Shown here: positions 1 through 7,829 of the stretch, one piece after another
Layout: the number at the start of each line of letters is the position of its first letter
Position numbering within the stretch: the first letter of the stretch is position 1
Source: CF-118 sp035689345
GTDB lineage: Bacteria > Chloroflexota > Dormibacteria > Dormibacterales > Dormibacteraceae
Direction: 5' to 3'
NCBI GenBank assembly: GCA_035689345.1
Contig: DASSLR010000027.1
Location: forward strand, 1 to 36,308
DNA length: 36,308 bases
The notes under the pieces: model-generated
The model's input: only the letters and a program-made list of their open reading frames with translations
Databases searched by the model: none
Told to the model about the DNA's origin: nothing
Position numbers and translations under genes: made by a program

Positions 1-62
1 GCCGAGCCGTCCCCGTCGCGAGCGGAGCGGATCAGGTCCTCCTCAGATCTCTGCTGAAACAT
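1..62 (-). CDS. ECF-type RNA polymerase sigma factor, N-terminal fragment (partial)
   Basis: The reverse strand reads ATG at 62-60 and stays open to the window edge. It encodes about 20 residues, including SEEDLIRSARDGDGSA. This matches the usual opening of ECF sigma factors (region 2.1 begins with a D/E-x-L-I-x-x-A-R-x-G-D-x-x-A pattern), which direct RNA polymerase to stress or envelope promoters. The gene is divergent from sucC, with 59 bases between the starts. Only the first helix is visible, so the family call rests on a short motif; another helical protein is possible. Confidence 0.5.
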   Translation of the reverse strand, partial: MFQQRSEEDLIRSARDGDGS

Positions 63-107
63 CTGCTGTGTATACGCCGCCAGGAGCAGGTACGCCTCGC
101 GGCCCGC

Positions 108-113
108 TACGCT
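108..113 (+). promoter_or_regulatory. -10 element of sucC (TACGCT), leaderless type
   Basis: TACGCT fits TANNNT and ends 8 nt before the ATG at 122. Transcription would begin at or next to the start codon. No Shine-Dalgarno stands in front of that ATG. The same arrangement recurs at many gene starts in this window. Confidence 0.5.
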
Positions 114-121
114 CTTCCGTG

Positions 122-1260
122 ATGAAGCTGCTCGAGTACCAGGCCAAAGAGGTACTCGCCTCGCTGGGCATCTCCATCCCGCCTGGGCGGGTGGCGCGCA
201 CCCCCGACGAAGCAGCAGACGCGTGCGCGTCCCTTGGGCCGGTGGCCGTCAAGGCCCAGGTGCCCGTGGGCGGGCGGGGCAAGGCCGGCGGCATCAAGCT
301 CGCGCAGACGCCGGACGAGGCGCGCGCGGCCGCCCAGCAGATCATCGGCATGGACATCAAGGGCTTCAAGGTGCCGCTGGTCTACTGCGAGGCCGCACTC
401 GACATCGCCCGCGAGATCTACCTGGGCTTCACGGTCGACCGCGACGCACGAGCCAACATCCTGATGCTGTCGGCCAAGGGCGGCATGGACATCGAGCAGG
501 TGGCCTCCGAATCACCGGAGGCGATCGCGCGTCTGTATCCGAATCCGTGGCGCGGGCCGCTGGACTTCGAACTCAACGCCCTGGTCTTCGACGCCGGCCT
601 CGGCGAACTGTCCCGGCCGCTCGTCGCCATGATCAAGAAGCTGTATCGGGCGATCCCCGATCTGGATGCGCTCACGGCCGAGATCAACCCGCTCGTCGTC
701 ACGCGCGCGAACGAGATCGTCGCGGGCGACGCCAAGCTCGAGATCGACGACAACGCGATGTACCGGCATCGCGATCTGGAAGAGCGCTACGGATCCGTGG
801 TCGAAGGTGATCCCCTCGAGGTCGAAGCCAAGAAGCGAGGCCTCACCTACGTTTCCCTCGACGGCGACATAGGCATCATCGGCAACGGCGCCGGCCTGTG
901 CATGAGCACCCTCGACCTCGTGCAGCGGGCCGGCGGTCACGCGGCCAACTTCTGCGACATCGGCGGCGGCGCCAAGGCCGAGGTGGTCGAAAACGCGCTC
1001 GCCGTCATCCTCATGAACCCGCGCGTGAAAGGCGTGCTGATGAACGTGTTCGGTGGCATCACGCGTGGCGACGAGGTGGCGAAAGGCCTCGTCACCGCCC
1101 GCGACAACCTGCACATGAAGCTGCCGCTTGTGGTGCGCATGAGCGGCACTCGCGAGGAGGAGGGGCGGGCGATCCTCAAGCAGAACGGCATCGAGCCCGG
1201 CGCCAGCGCGTGGGAGGCGGCGCAGAAGATCGTCGAGCTGACGAGAGCCGGAGCGAGGGC

Positions 1261-1264
<4 letters not shown>
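122..1264 (+). CDS. sucC: Succinyl-CoA synthetase (ADP-forming) beta subunit
   Basis: SucC forms the TCA-cycle enzyme with SucD, converting succinyl-CoA, ADP or GDP and phosphate to succinate, nucleoside triphosphate and CoA in the cytoplasm. The 380 residues (family about 385-400) begin MKLLEYQAKEVLASLGI, the standard ATP-grasp opening. They carry VKAQVPVGGRGKAGGIKLA in the nucleotide-binding lobe, EINPLVV in the ATP-grasp core, and GGGAKAEVVENAL plus NVFGGITRGDEVAKG in the C-terminal CoA-ligase domain. The frame is open from 68, but homology and the -10 at 108-113 place the start at 122. The stop overlaps sucD by 4 nt (ATGA), indicating translational coupling. Confidence 0.95.
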
Positions 1265-2120
<856 letters not shown>

Positions 2121-2121
<1 letters not shown>

Positions 2122-2564
2122 TGGCGTCGGCCGGTCGCGTCATGCCGATCGGGATCACCCGGGCGATGCCGAGCGATCGATCGCGTGACATCGGTCTGCT
2201 CTTCGCGCTGCTGGCCTGGCTCGCCTACACGCGATTCTTCTTCGTCCTCCGCGCGGGCCACCTCGTCCTGCCGCCGTGCCCTTTCTTCTACCTGACCGGA
2301 CATCCATGCCCTTTCTGCGGCGGCACGCGGTCGTTCGCCTACATGTGGGAGGGCGACATCTCGGACGCCGTGCGCCTGTACCCGCTCGGACCTGCGTTCT
2401 TCCTGGGCTCGCTGCTGGGCGTGGGCGGGCTGGCCTCGGGCCTGGTGACGGGGCGGACGTGGTCGGTGCGCCTGACGTCCCAGCAATGGCGTGTGCTCGG
2501 AATCGGAGTGGTGAGCGCGATCCTCTTCAGCTGGACTCTGAAGGTCTTCGTCCTGGGGAACTGA
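2121..2564 (+). CDS. DUF2752 family small membrane protein
   Basis: A 147-residue membrane protein of the DUF2752 type (function unknown). The signature is a cysteine-rich loop between membrane helices: CPFFYLTGHPCPFCGGTRSF, containing CPxCGxTR. Helices lie near residues 25-45, 85-105 and 123-143. Its ATG overlaps the sucD stop, so it is probably co-translated with sucCD, although a role in succinyl-CoA metabolism is not implied by the family. The last 38 bases overlap the 3' end of the convergent hydrolase gene. ATG 2121 is used because of the overlap; a later Met at residue 8 or 16 is possible. Confidence 0.75.
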
Positions 2565-3411
2565 TCATCCGCTCGACGACCGGATAGCTCTTCTCGGTCA
2601 CCCGCGGCGGGTTGGACACGGGATCGATCAGGTCGTGTGGCAGCCCATCCTCGGCCGGAAACTCGAACGTGTCGATGGCGGTGCCGTGCTTGCGCCAGAT
2701 GTCGATCAGCCGGTAGGTGAACCGGTTGTCGAGCCGCGGCTCGGCGGCGTTGGTGACCACAGTGATGGCGGGCGAGCGCGGCGCCGACCTGCGCGCCTCG
2801 CCAATGAGGCGTCGCCCCACCTCGAACAGCGCGGCGTAGGCGCGGGTCGACAGCCGCGGATAGCCGTGCGCCGGACCGACGGCGTCTTTGAGACTCGAGT
2901 TCCACCAGATGTAGAAGTTCGGCAGGACGTAGGTGAGCTGCGAGAACGCGGTCAGCACCGGACCGGGGATGGGCTTGAGTCCGAACATCGGCGCGATCAT
3001 CACCGTCCGGACGATGCCGACGCGCGTTTGCGCCATGTAGCCGGCGAGGGCCGCGCCTAGCGAGAGCCCGGCCACGGTGACCTGGTCGCCCAGGCCGAAG
3101 CCCGCGTCGACCGCTCGGTTGGCGACGGCGACCAGGTGGTCGGCGCGCAGCTCGGCGATGGAGGTGTTGAGCCTGTCCTTGTAGCCGTGGCGCGGGTAGC
3201 GCGGGATGAGCACGTTCCATCCCTGCGCGAAGAACTCGCGCCCGAGGTCGTCGAACTGCCGCGGGCAGTTGGTGAAACCGTGCAGCAGGACCAGGGCTCG
3301 CTCGGTCGGTCGCTCATGGGTGTAGAGGCGGGTGTAGCAGGCAGGGTTGACATTGGGGCCGTCGAGATCCTGCAGGCCCTTCACGATCTCGATCGCGTCC
3401 GCGTACGACAT
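2527..3411 (-). CDS. Alpha/beta hydrolase (carboxylesterase/lipase-like)
   Basis: A 294-residue alpha/beta-hydrolase. Visible elements are the oxyanion-hole segment LVLLHGFTNCP (residues 41-50), the nucleophile elbow GLSLG with Ser117, and a C-terminal EDGLPHDLIDP that probably supplies the catalytic histidine. There is no signal peptide, so it is probably cytoplasmic; the substrate cannot be read from the sequence. Two starts are possible: ATG at 3411 (MSYADAIE) and ATG at 3435 (MQSLHADV), 3 bases from the ATG of the divergent dehydrogenase. I use 3411. Its 3' end overlaps the DUF2752 gene by 38 bases. Confidence 0.8.
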   Translation of the reverse strand: MSYADAIEIVKGLQDLDGPNVNPACYTRLYTHERPTERALVLLHGFTNCPRQFDDLGREFFAQGWNVLIPRYPRHGYKDRLNTSIAELRADHLVAVANRAVDAGFGLGDQVTVAGLSLGAALAGYMAQTRVGIVRTVMIAPMFGLKPIPGPVLTAFSQLTYVLPNFYIWWNSSLKDAVGPAHGYPRLSTRAYAALFEVGRRLIGEARRSAPRSPAITVVTNAAEPRLDNRFTYRLIDIWRKHGTAIDTFEFPAEDGLPHDLIDPVSNPPRVTEKSYPVVERMISSPGRRPSESS

Positions 3412-3424
3412 CACATCCGCGTGC

Positions 3425-3440
3425 AAGGATTGCATGCAAT
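3425..3440 (+). promoter_or_regulatory. Shine-Dalgarno plus perfect 12-bp palindrome at the divergent start
   Basis: AAGGA (3425-3429) stands 9 nt before the ATG at 3439. It runs into the perfect palindrome ATTGCATGCAAT (3429-3440), which includes the first two bases of that start codon and the alternative start of the divergent hydrolase. The site could be an operator for both genes, or could affect ribosome access. No regulator gene lies beside it. Confidence 0.4.
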
Positions 3441-4605
3441 GGACTTTGCCCTCAGCCAGGAGCAGGCGGCCGTTCGCGACCTGTGCCGGGACTTCGCTCG
3501 CGAGGTGGTGGCCCCCGCCGCCGAAGAGCTGGATCGGGAGCACAGGTTCGGCTACGACATCGTGCGCCAGATGGGCGAGCTCGGCCTGTTCGGCCTCCCG
3601 TTCAGCGAGCAGTACGGAGGCGCCGGCGCCGACTTTCTCTCGCTGTGCCTGGCCATCGAGGAGATCTCACGCGCGGACGCCGGGGTGGGGATCACGCTCG
3701 AGGCCGCGGTGTGTCTCGGCGCCGCTCCCATCCACGACTTCGGCACCGAGGAGCAGAAGCAGACCTGGCTGCCCGACCTTTTGTCGGGCCGCAAGCTGTG
3801 GGCCTTCGGGCTGACCGAGCCTCAAGCCGGCTCCGACGCGGGCGCTACGAGCACGCGCGCCGACCTGCGCGACGGCAGCTGGGTCATCAACGGCGCCAAG
3901 CAGTTCATCACCAACTGCGGCACCGACATCTCGGCGGGCGTCACCATCACGGCTGTTACCGGCAGACCAGGCGCTCAGGGCGACACCGAGATCAGCGCGA
4001 TCCTCGTCGCCAGCGGCACCGCCGGCTATCACGTGCTGCCGGGCTATCGCAAGCTCGGGTGGCATTCGTCGGACACGCATCCGCTCACGTTCGAGGACTG
4101 TCGGGTGCCCGAAGGCAACCTGCTCGGGGCGCGGGGTGGGGGCTACCGCCAGTTCCTGCACACGCTCATGGGCGGCCGCATCGCGATCGCGGCTCTTTCG
4201 GTGGGGGTCGCCCAGGCCTGTCTCGACGCATCGCTCGCGTATGCCAAAGATCGCCACGCCTTCGGCGCACCCATCTCCAAGCAGCAGGCGATCCAGTTCA
4301 AGCTCGCCGACATGGCGATGGAGACCGAGCTGGCGCGCACCATGGTCTACAGGGCCGCCACCGCCTACCACCACGGCAACGGCGAGGCCGGCGACGAGGT
4401 CCGCATGCTGGCGGCGATGGCCAAGCTCTACGCGTCCGAGACCTCCAAGCGAGCCGCCGACCAGGCCGTGCAGATCCACGGCGGCTACGGCTTCATGGAG
4501 GACTACCCGGTCGCGCGCTACTGGCGCGACGTCAAGGTCAACGAGATCGGCGAGGGCACCTCCGAGGTGCAGAGGATGCTGATCGCTCGGCTCCTGGGCC
4601 TCTAA
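3439..4605 (+). CDS. Acyl-CoA dehydrogenase
   Basis: FAD enzyme introducing the alpha-beta double bond into an acyl-CoA and passing electrons to ETF. The 388 residues show the full family architecture: an alpha-helical N-domain starting MDFALSQEQAAVRD, the FAD/substrate motif LTEPQAGSDAG, a middle beta-domain with NGAKQFITN, and the C-terminal domain with QIHGGYGFMEDYPV. Glu372 (EIGEGTSEVQR) stands at the usual catalytic-base position, as in short- and medium-chain enzymes rather than isovaleryl-CoA dehydrogenase. Chain length cannot be assigned. It stands alone, with a good ribosome-binding site, and its stop overlaps the convergent repeat protein by 4 nt. Confidence 0.93.
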   Translation: MDFALSQEQAAVRDLCRDFAREVVAPAAEELDREHRFGYDIVRQMGELGLFGLPFSEQYGGAGADFLSLCLAIEEISRADAGVGITLEAAVCLGAAPIHDFGTEEQKQTWLPDLLSGRKLWAFGLTEPQAGSDAGATSTRADLRDGSWVINGAKQFITNCGTDISAGVTITAVTGRPGAQGDTEISAILVASGTAGYHVLPGYRKLGWHSSDTHPLTFEDCRVPEGNLLGARGGGYRQFLHTLMGGRIAIAALSVGVAQACLDASLAYAKDRHAFGAPISKQQAIQFKLADMAMETELARTMVYRAATAYHHGNGEAGDEVRMLAAMAKLYASETSKRAADQAVQIHGGYGFMEDYPVARYWRDVKVNEIGEGTSEVQRMLIARLLGL

Positions 4606-4886
4606 AGCAGAAGCAATCCGACCGCCTTGGTCGCGAACACGACCAGGCCGACACCGACGGCGGCGATCGCGACCAGGGCGGTCGACACCACGCCGATGCC
4701 CACCAGGCCGACGCTGACGATCCCGATGCCGACAAGCCCGACGGCGGCCGGCCCGATGGCGACGAGTCCCACTGAGGCAAGGCCGACCGCCACGCGCCCG
4801 ATGGCGACGATGCCCACCGCGCGGCCGCGCATCGATATCGCGATGACCGGAACCCCGAAGAGCGTCTGCTCCGAGCGGTAGTCCAT
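4602..4886 (-). CDS. Val/Ile/Gly-rich hexad-repeat protein, unknown function
   Basis: A 94-residue protein made almost entirely of a degenerate six-residue repeat of the form VG-hydrophobic-V-A/G-I-G, such as AVGLASVGLVAIG followed by GLVGIGIVSVG. About ten units follow an N-terminal MDYRSEQTLFGVPVIAIS. Regular small/aliphatic hexads suggest either a narrow beta-solenoid or a membrane-embedded glycine-zipper sheet; the sequence alone does not decide. I recognise this kind of repeat from hypothetical proteins but know no function. It has its own TANNNT element and ends 4 nt inside the stop of the convergent acyl-CoA dehydrogenase gene. Confidence 0.7.
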   Translation of the reverse strand: MDYRSEQTLFGVPVIAISMRGRAVGIVAIGRVAVGLASVGLVAIGPAAVGLVGIGIVSVGLVGIGVVSTALVAIAAVGVGLVVFATKAVGLLLL

Positions 4887-4893
4887 GGCGATC

Positions 4894-4899
4894 AGGCTA
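4894..4899 (-). promoter_or_regulatory. -10 element (TAGCCT) of the hexad-repeat gene
   Basis: On the minus strand TAGCCT is followed by 7 nt and the ATG at 4886. This is the leaderless spacing; no Shine-Dalgarno is present. Confidence 0.45.
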
Positions 4900-4974
4900 G
4901 GAGTCTCGGCGCGCCACGGCCAGTAACGCGGGTCAGTGGGGCCAGGTGACTTCTGTCATCGCGTAAACGCGTCC

Positions 4975-5033
4975 AGTGCCGGCACTCGTGCCCGAATCCA
5001 CGGTCTCACCGGTGCGAGTGCCGGCACTCGCAC
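4975..5033. repeat. Double palindromic repeat downstream of the beta-propeller gene
   Basis: AGTGCCGGCACT, itself a perfect palindrome, occurs at 4975-4986 and again at 5018-5029. The second copy sits in a perfect 22-bp palindrome (5012-5033) with arms GTGCGAGTGCC/GGCACTCGCAC. Between them is CTCACCGGTGCGAG, also nearly self-complementary. The element starts 10 bases past the stop codon of the minus-strand gene and has no U-tract. It may act as a terminator or mRNA 3'-end stabiliser, or be a dispersed REP-like unit. Confidence 0.6.
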
Positions 5034-5042
5034 TTGGGTCAG

Positions 5043-6191
5043 CTAGCGGTAGACCCCGTTGTGGCCGATGCTGTGCAGGCCGACGTTCGGGAAGTACGTG
5101 AGCCCGTGGTCCTCGGAGCCGACGCGAATGCGGGCGATGACCTGGCCGCTCGTGGTGTCGAACACGTAGACCGTGGCGTTGTAGCGCCCTGACGCCCACA
5201 GCTGCGTTCCGTCGGGGTTGAGCTGCAGCATGTCGGGGCTGCCGCCGCCGGGAATCCGCCACTTCGACACCACGCGGCGCGTCGCGAACTCGATGACCGA
5301 GATCGACCCCTCGAGCCGGTTGGAGACGTAGAGGAATTTCGCGTCGCGCGACACTTGAAGCCCGTGTGCGCCGTGACCCGTGGGGATGAACTGGACGACG
5401 CGCATCGCATTCGGATCGATGACCGACACGCCGTCGGTGCCCTGGTTCGTCACGTAGAAGTACTTGCCGTCGGGCGACACCTTCACGTCGATGGGAAGGC
5501 CGCCGACATTTACAAATCCCGCCAGTTTCATGTTCACGGTGTCGACCTTGGCCACGACTCCCGAGTACTCGGTCGAGATCATCAGGTAGCTGCCGTCCGC
5601 GGAAAAGTCGAGGTGGTCGGCGCCGGGCCACGGGATCGGCACCGAGCGCAGCAATTTCCACGTGTGAGGATCGCGGAACTCGATGCGCATCAGCCGCTCC
5701 ACCACGTCGATGGCCTTGCTGCCGTCAGGCGTGAAGTAGAGGTTGTAGGGGAAGGGGATGTTGATCGTCCGCACCGGCCGGCCGGAGTGGATGTCGAGGA
5801 CGGTCAGGCTGCTCGAGCCCTCGTTCTCCACGTAGAGCTCGCTCAGGTCCCACGACGGCGTGATGTGGTGAGGGATCTGGCCGACTGTGTAGTGGTCGAT
5901 GACCTTGAAGGTCGTCGGGTCGATGACGTCGACCGTGCCCGCCATGCTGTTGGGCACGTACACGCGGGGCGGCAGCTTGCACAGCGGGCACGGCACGACC
6001 CCTGACATGTCGTTCGCGTAGACGTTGGGCGCTACGTCGGGCAGGGATCCCGAGGCAACGTCGGGTGGAATGAGCGGGTTTCCCGCCTCGCTGGTCGTGG
6101 AGGGGTGCGGCTGCTCCTGGGTGGGCGGAGGCGAGTTCCAGACCACGGCCGCGACCACCGCCGCCGGGCTGACGATCGCCAGCGCGAACAC
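5043..6191 (-). CDS. YVTN-type beta-propeller protein, secreted or membrane-anchored
   Basis: A 382-residue seven-bladed beta-propeller of the YVTN/surface-layer type. Repeated blades read VYVPNSMAGTVDVIDPTT, FYVTNQGTDGVSVIDPN and LYVSNRLEGSISVIE. The N-terminus is a hydrophobic segment (FALAIVSPAAVVAAVVW) followed by a Pro/Ser/Thr linker and a CPLC motif, so the protein is exported. Function is not predictable; such propellers bind ligands or partners extracellularly. GTG 6191 is the only canonical start in the open frame, yet the frame continues upstream with a positively charged stretch (RLARSRPVR) typical of a signal-peptide n-region. The true start may therefore be non-canonical near 6245, coupled to the preceding gene. 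Confidence 0.85.
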   Translation of the reverse strand: MFALAIVSPAAVVAAVVWNSPPPTQEQPHPSTTSEAGNPLIPPDVASGSLPDVAPNVYANDMSGVVPCPLCKLPPRVYVPNSMAGTVDVIDPTTFKVIDHYTVGQIPHHITPSWDLSELYVENEGSSSLTVLDIHSGRPVRTINIPFPYNLYFTPDGSKAIDVVERLMRIEFRDPHTWKLLRSVPIPWPGADHLDFSADGSYLMISTEYSGVVAKVDTVNMKLAGFVNVGGLPIDVKVSPDGKYFYVTNQGTDGVSVIDPNAMRVVQFIPTGHGAHGLQVSRDAKFLYVSNRLEGSISVIEFATRRVVSKWRIPGGGSPDMLQLNPDGTQLWASGRYNATVYVFDTTSGQVIARIRVGSEDHGLTYFPNVGLHSIGHNGVYR

Positions 6192-6244
6192 GGCGGCGAC
6201 GAAGATCCGGACTGGGCGGGATCTGGCTAGGCGGACGATGGCTA

Positions 6245-6667
6245 TTACTCGTCCGGTAGGTCTTCGAGCTTGGGCGCGAGCTCACAAACCCAACGGCCGT
6301 CGTCCAGTCTCCGGATGAATCGGCTGTATCCCTGGTTGCGGGCCACGTTCAAAAATTGCTCCTGAGTAATCAACGTGCGAAGGCGGGCAAGGTCCGCATA
6401 TGTGTTGTCGCGCATGATCCCGCCTACGACCCCGGCGAGTTCGCGCCACTGGCCTTCCGAGAGTGGCTCGCCGTACCCGGCGATGGTCACCAGCAGGGCC
6501 GCCGTGGCTCCTGTGATGGTCTCCGGAAGCAGCTTCTCCGACTTCGCGCGGGCGATGATCTCGCGGCCGGTGCTGATGATGTCGGCGATGCGGTCGCGGC
6601 GGACACCGATGATGTCCCTGCCACTGCCCACAGTGGTGCCTTCGAGGTAGCGCGGCCCAGCTTCCAT
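6245..6667 (-). CDS. Conserved hypothetical protein, unknown function
   Basis: A 140-residue soluble protein with no family that I recognise. It has a basic/helical N-half (RDRIADIISTGREIIARAKSEK), a less polar middle (ITGATAALLVTIAGYG) and an acidic C-terminus ending KLEDLPDE. No signal peptide or clear membrane helix is visible. The start is supported by AGGGGG (6673-6678) 5 nt upstream. It is divergent from an acyl-CoA dehydrogenase, with 28 bases between starts, and is followed directly by the beta-propeller gene, probably in one transcript. Confidence 0.65.
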   Translation of the reverse strand: MEAGPRYLEGTTVGSGRDIIGVRRDRIADIISTGREIIARAKSEKLLPETITGATAALLVTIAGYGEPLSEGQWRELAGVVGGIMRDNTYADLARLRTLITQEQFLNVARNQGYSRFIRRLDDGRWVCELAPKLEDLPDE

Positions 6668-6677
6668 CGCGACCCCC

Positions 6678-6684
6678 TATTGTA
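6678..6684. promoter_or_regulatory. Overlapping divergent -10 elements (TATTGT / TACAAT)
   Basis: On the plus strand TATTGT (6678-6683) precedes the TTG start at 6696 by 12 nt. On the minus strand TACAAT (6684-6679) precedes the ATG at 6667 by 11 nt. One A/T-rich core in a GC-rich region can therefore serve both divergent genes, and only one polymerase could occupy it at a time. Confidence 0.5.
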
Positions 6685-6695
6685 GGTCCGGGCTT

Positions 6696-7820
6696 TTGGA
6701 CCTCGAACTGGCGCCCCATCACGAGGCCTTCCGCGCGTCCATGCGCGAGTTCGCGCAGGGCGTGGTCGAGCCGCACGCCACCGAGGTCGACAGGGACCAT
6801 CGATTCCCGGAAGAGGCGGTCGCCGCCGCCGCGCAGGCCGGGCTCTTGGGCGTCCTCATCCCGCGGGAGTACGGCGGCGCCGGGCTGGACGCCATAGCCT
6901 TCACGCTCTGCATAGAGGAGCTGGCGATGGCGTGCGCGTCGACGGCCGTGATCATCGACGTGCACACCAGCGTTGGCAGCGAGCCCATCCTGCTGTTCGG
7001 CACCGAGGAGCAGAAGCGCGCCTGGCTGCCAAGGCTCGCGTCGGGCGAGCTGCTCGGCGCGTTCGCGCTCACCGAGCCGGCGTCGGGGTCGGACGCCGCG
7101 GCCCTCAAGACGTCCGCCCGGCGCGTCGGCGCCGACTACGTGCTCAACGGCACCAAGGTGTTCATCACCAACATCGGCCGCGCGGGGGTGTACATCGTCT
7201 TCGCGCGGACCGGGCCCGACGATCGGGCCGCGGGCGTCAGCGCGTTCATCGTGCCGGCGGACCTGGACGGCGTGCGCGCCGGCCAGGTGTTCCAGAAGAT
7301 GGGCCTGAACGGCTCACCGACGGGCGAGCTGGTCCTCGAGGACGTCGTCGTGCCCTCGGCCAACCGGCTCGCGCCGGAAGGCAAGGGTTTCGGCGTCGCC
7401 ATGCGAGCGCTCGACTCCGGCCGGATCGGCATCTCGGGCCAGGCGCTCGGCATCGCGCAGGCGGCGGTCGATCAATCGCGCGAGCTGCTTGCCTCGCGAG
7501 CGCGTGAGCAGGGCGACGATTTCGTGCTCGCCGAGATGGCGACGCGGGTCGAGTCGGCGCGCCTGCTCGCCTATCGCGCGGCCTGGCTGTGCGCCGAGAA
7601 AAGGCCGTTCACGCGCGTGGCGTCGATGGCCAAGCTGCACTGCACCGACACCGCGATGGACGTCGCGCTCAACGCGCTGCAGCTGGCCGGCGAGGAAGGC
7701 GCGATCAGCGGCAGCCCGTTCGAGCGTCACATGCGCGACGCGAAAGCGCTGCAGATCTACGAGGGCTCGAACCAGGTGCAACGCGTCGTCATCTCGCGTG
7801 AACTCGTCAACACTCGATAA
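6696..7820 (+). CDS. Acyl-CoA dehydrogenase
   Basis: FAD-dependent acyl-CoA dehydrogenase of 374 residues. It shows the N-terminal helical domain (MDLELAPHHEAFRASMREFA), LTEPASGSDAAALKT for FAD and substrate, NGTKVFITN in the middle domain, and a C-terminal LQIYEGSNQVQRVVISREL with Glu356 as the likely catalytic base. The start is TTG; homology begins exactly there. Expected electron acceptor is ETF. It is the first gene of a run with a second dehydrogenase 9 nt downstream, and the two probably handle related acyl-CoAs. Chain-length preference cannot be read. Confidence 0.92.
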   Translation: MDLELAPHHEAFRASMREFAQGVVEPHATEVDRDHRFPEEAVAAAAQAGLLGVLIPREYGGAGLDAIAFTLCIEELAMACASTAVIIDVHTSVGSEPILLFGTEEQKRAWLPRLASGELLGAFALTEPASGSDAAALKTSARRVGADYVLNGTKVFITNIGRAGVYIVFARTGPDDRAAGVSAFIVPADLDGVRAGQVFQKMGLNGSPTGELVLEDVVVPSANRLAPEGKGFGVAMRALDSGRIGISGQALGIAQAAVDQSRELLASRAREQGDDFVLAEMATRVESARLLAYRAAWLCAEKRPFTRVASMAKLHCTDTAMDVALNALQLAGEEGAISGSPFERHMRDAKALQIYEGSNQVQRVVISRELVNTR

Positions 7821-7829
7821 TTCGAAGGA

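Noticed and set aside
4602..4886. Plus-strand Thr/Pro-rich frame at 4627-4881
   Set aside because: It is the antisense reading of the hexad repeat, and the minus frame has a promoter and a start in the expected place.
4933..5661. 242-aa minus-strand open frame crossing the palindromic repeat
   Set aside because: It is a different frame from the beta-propeller gene and would read through the palindromes; no domain is visible.
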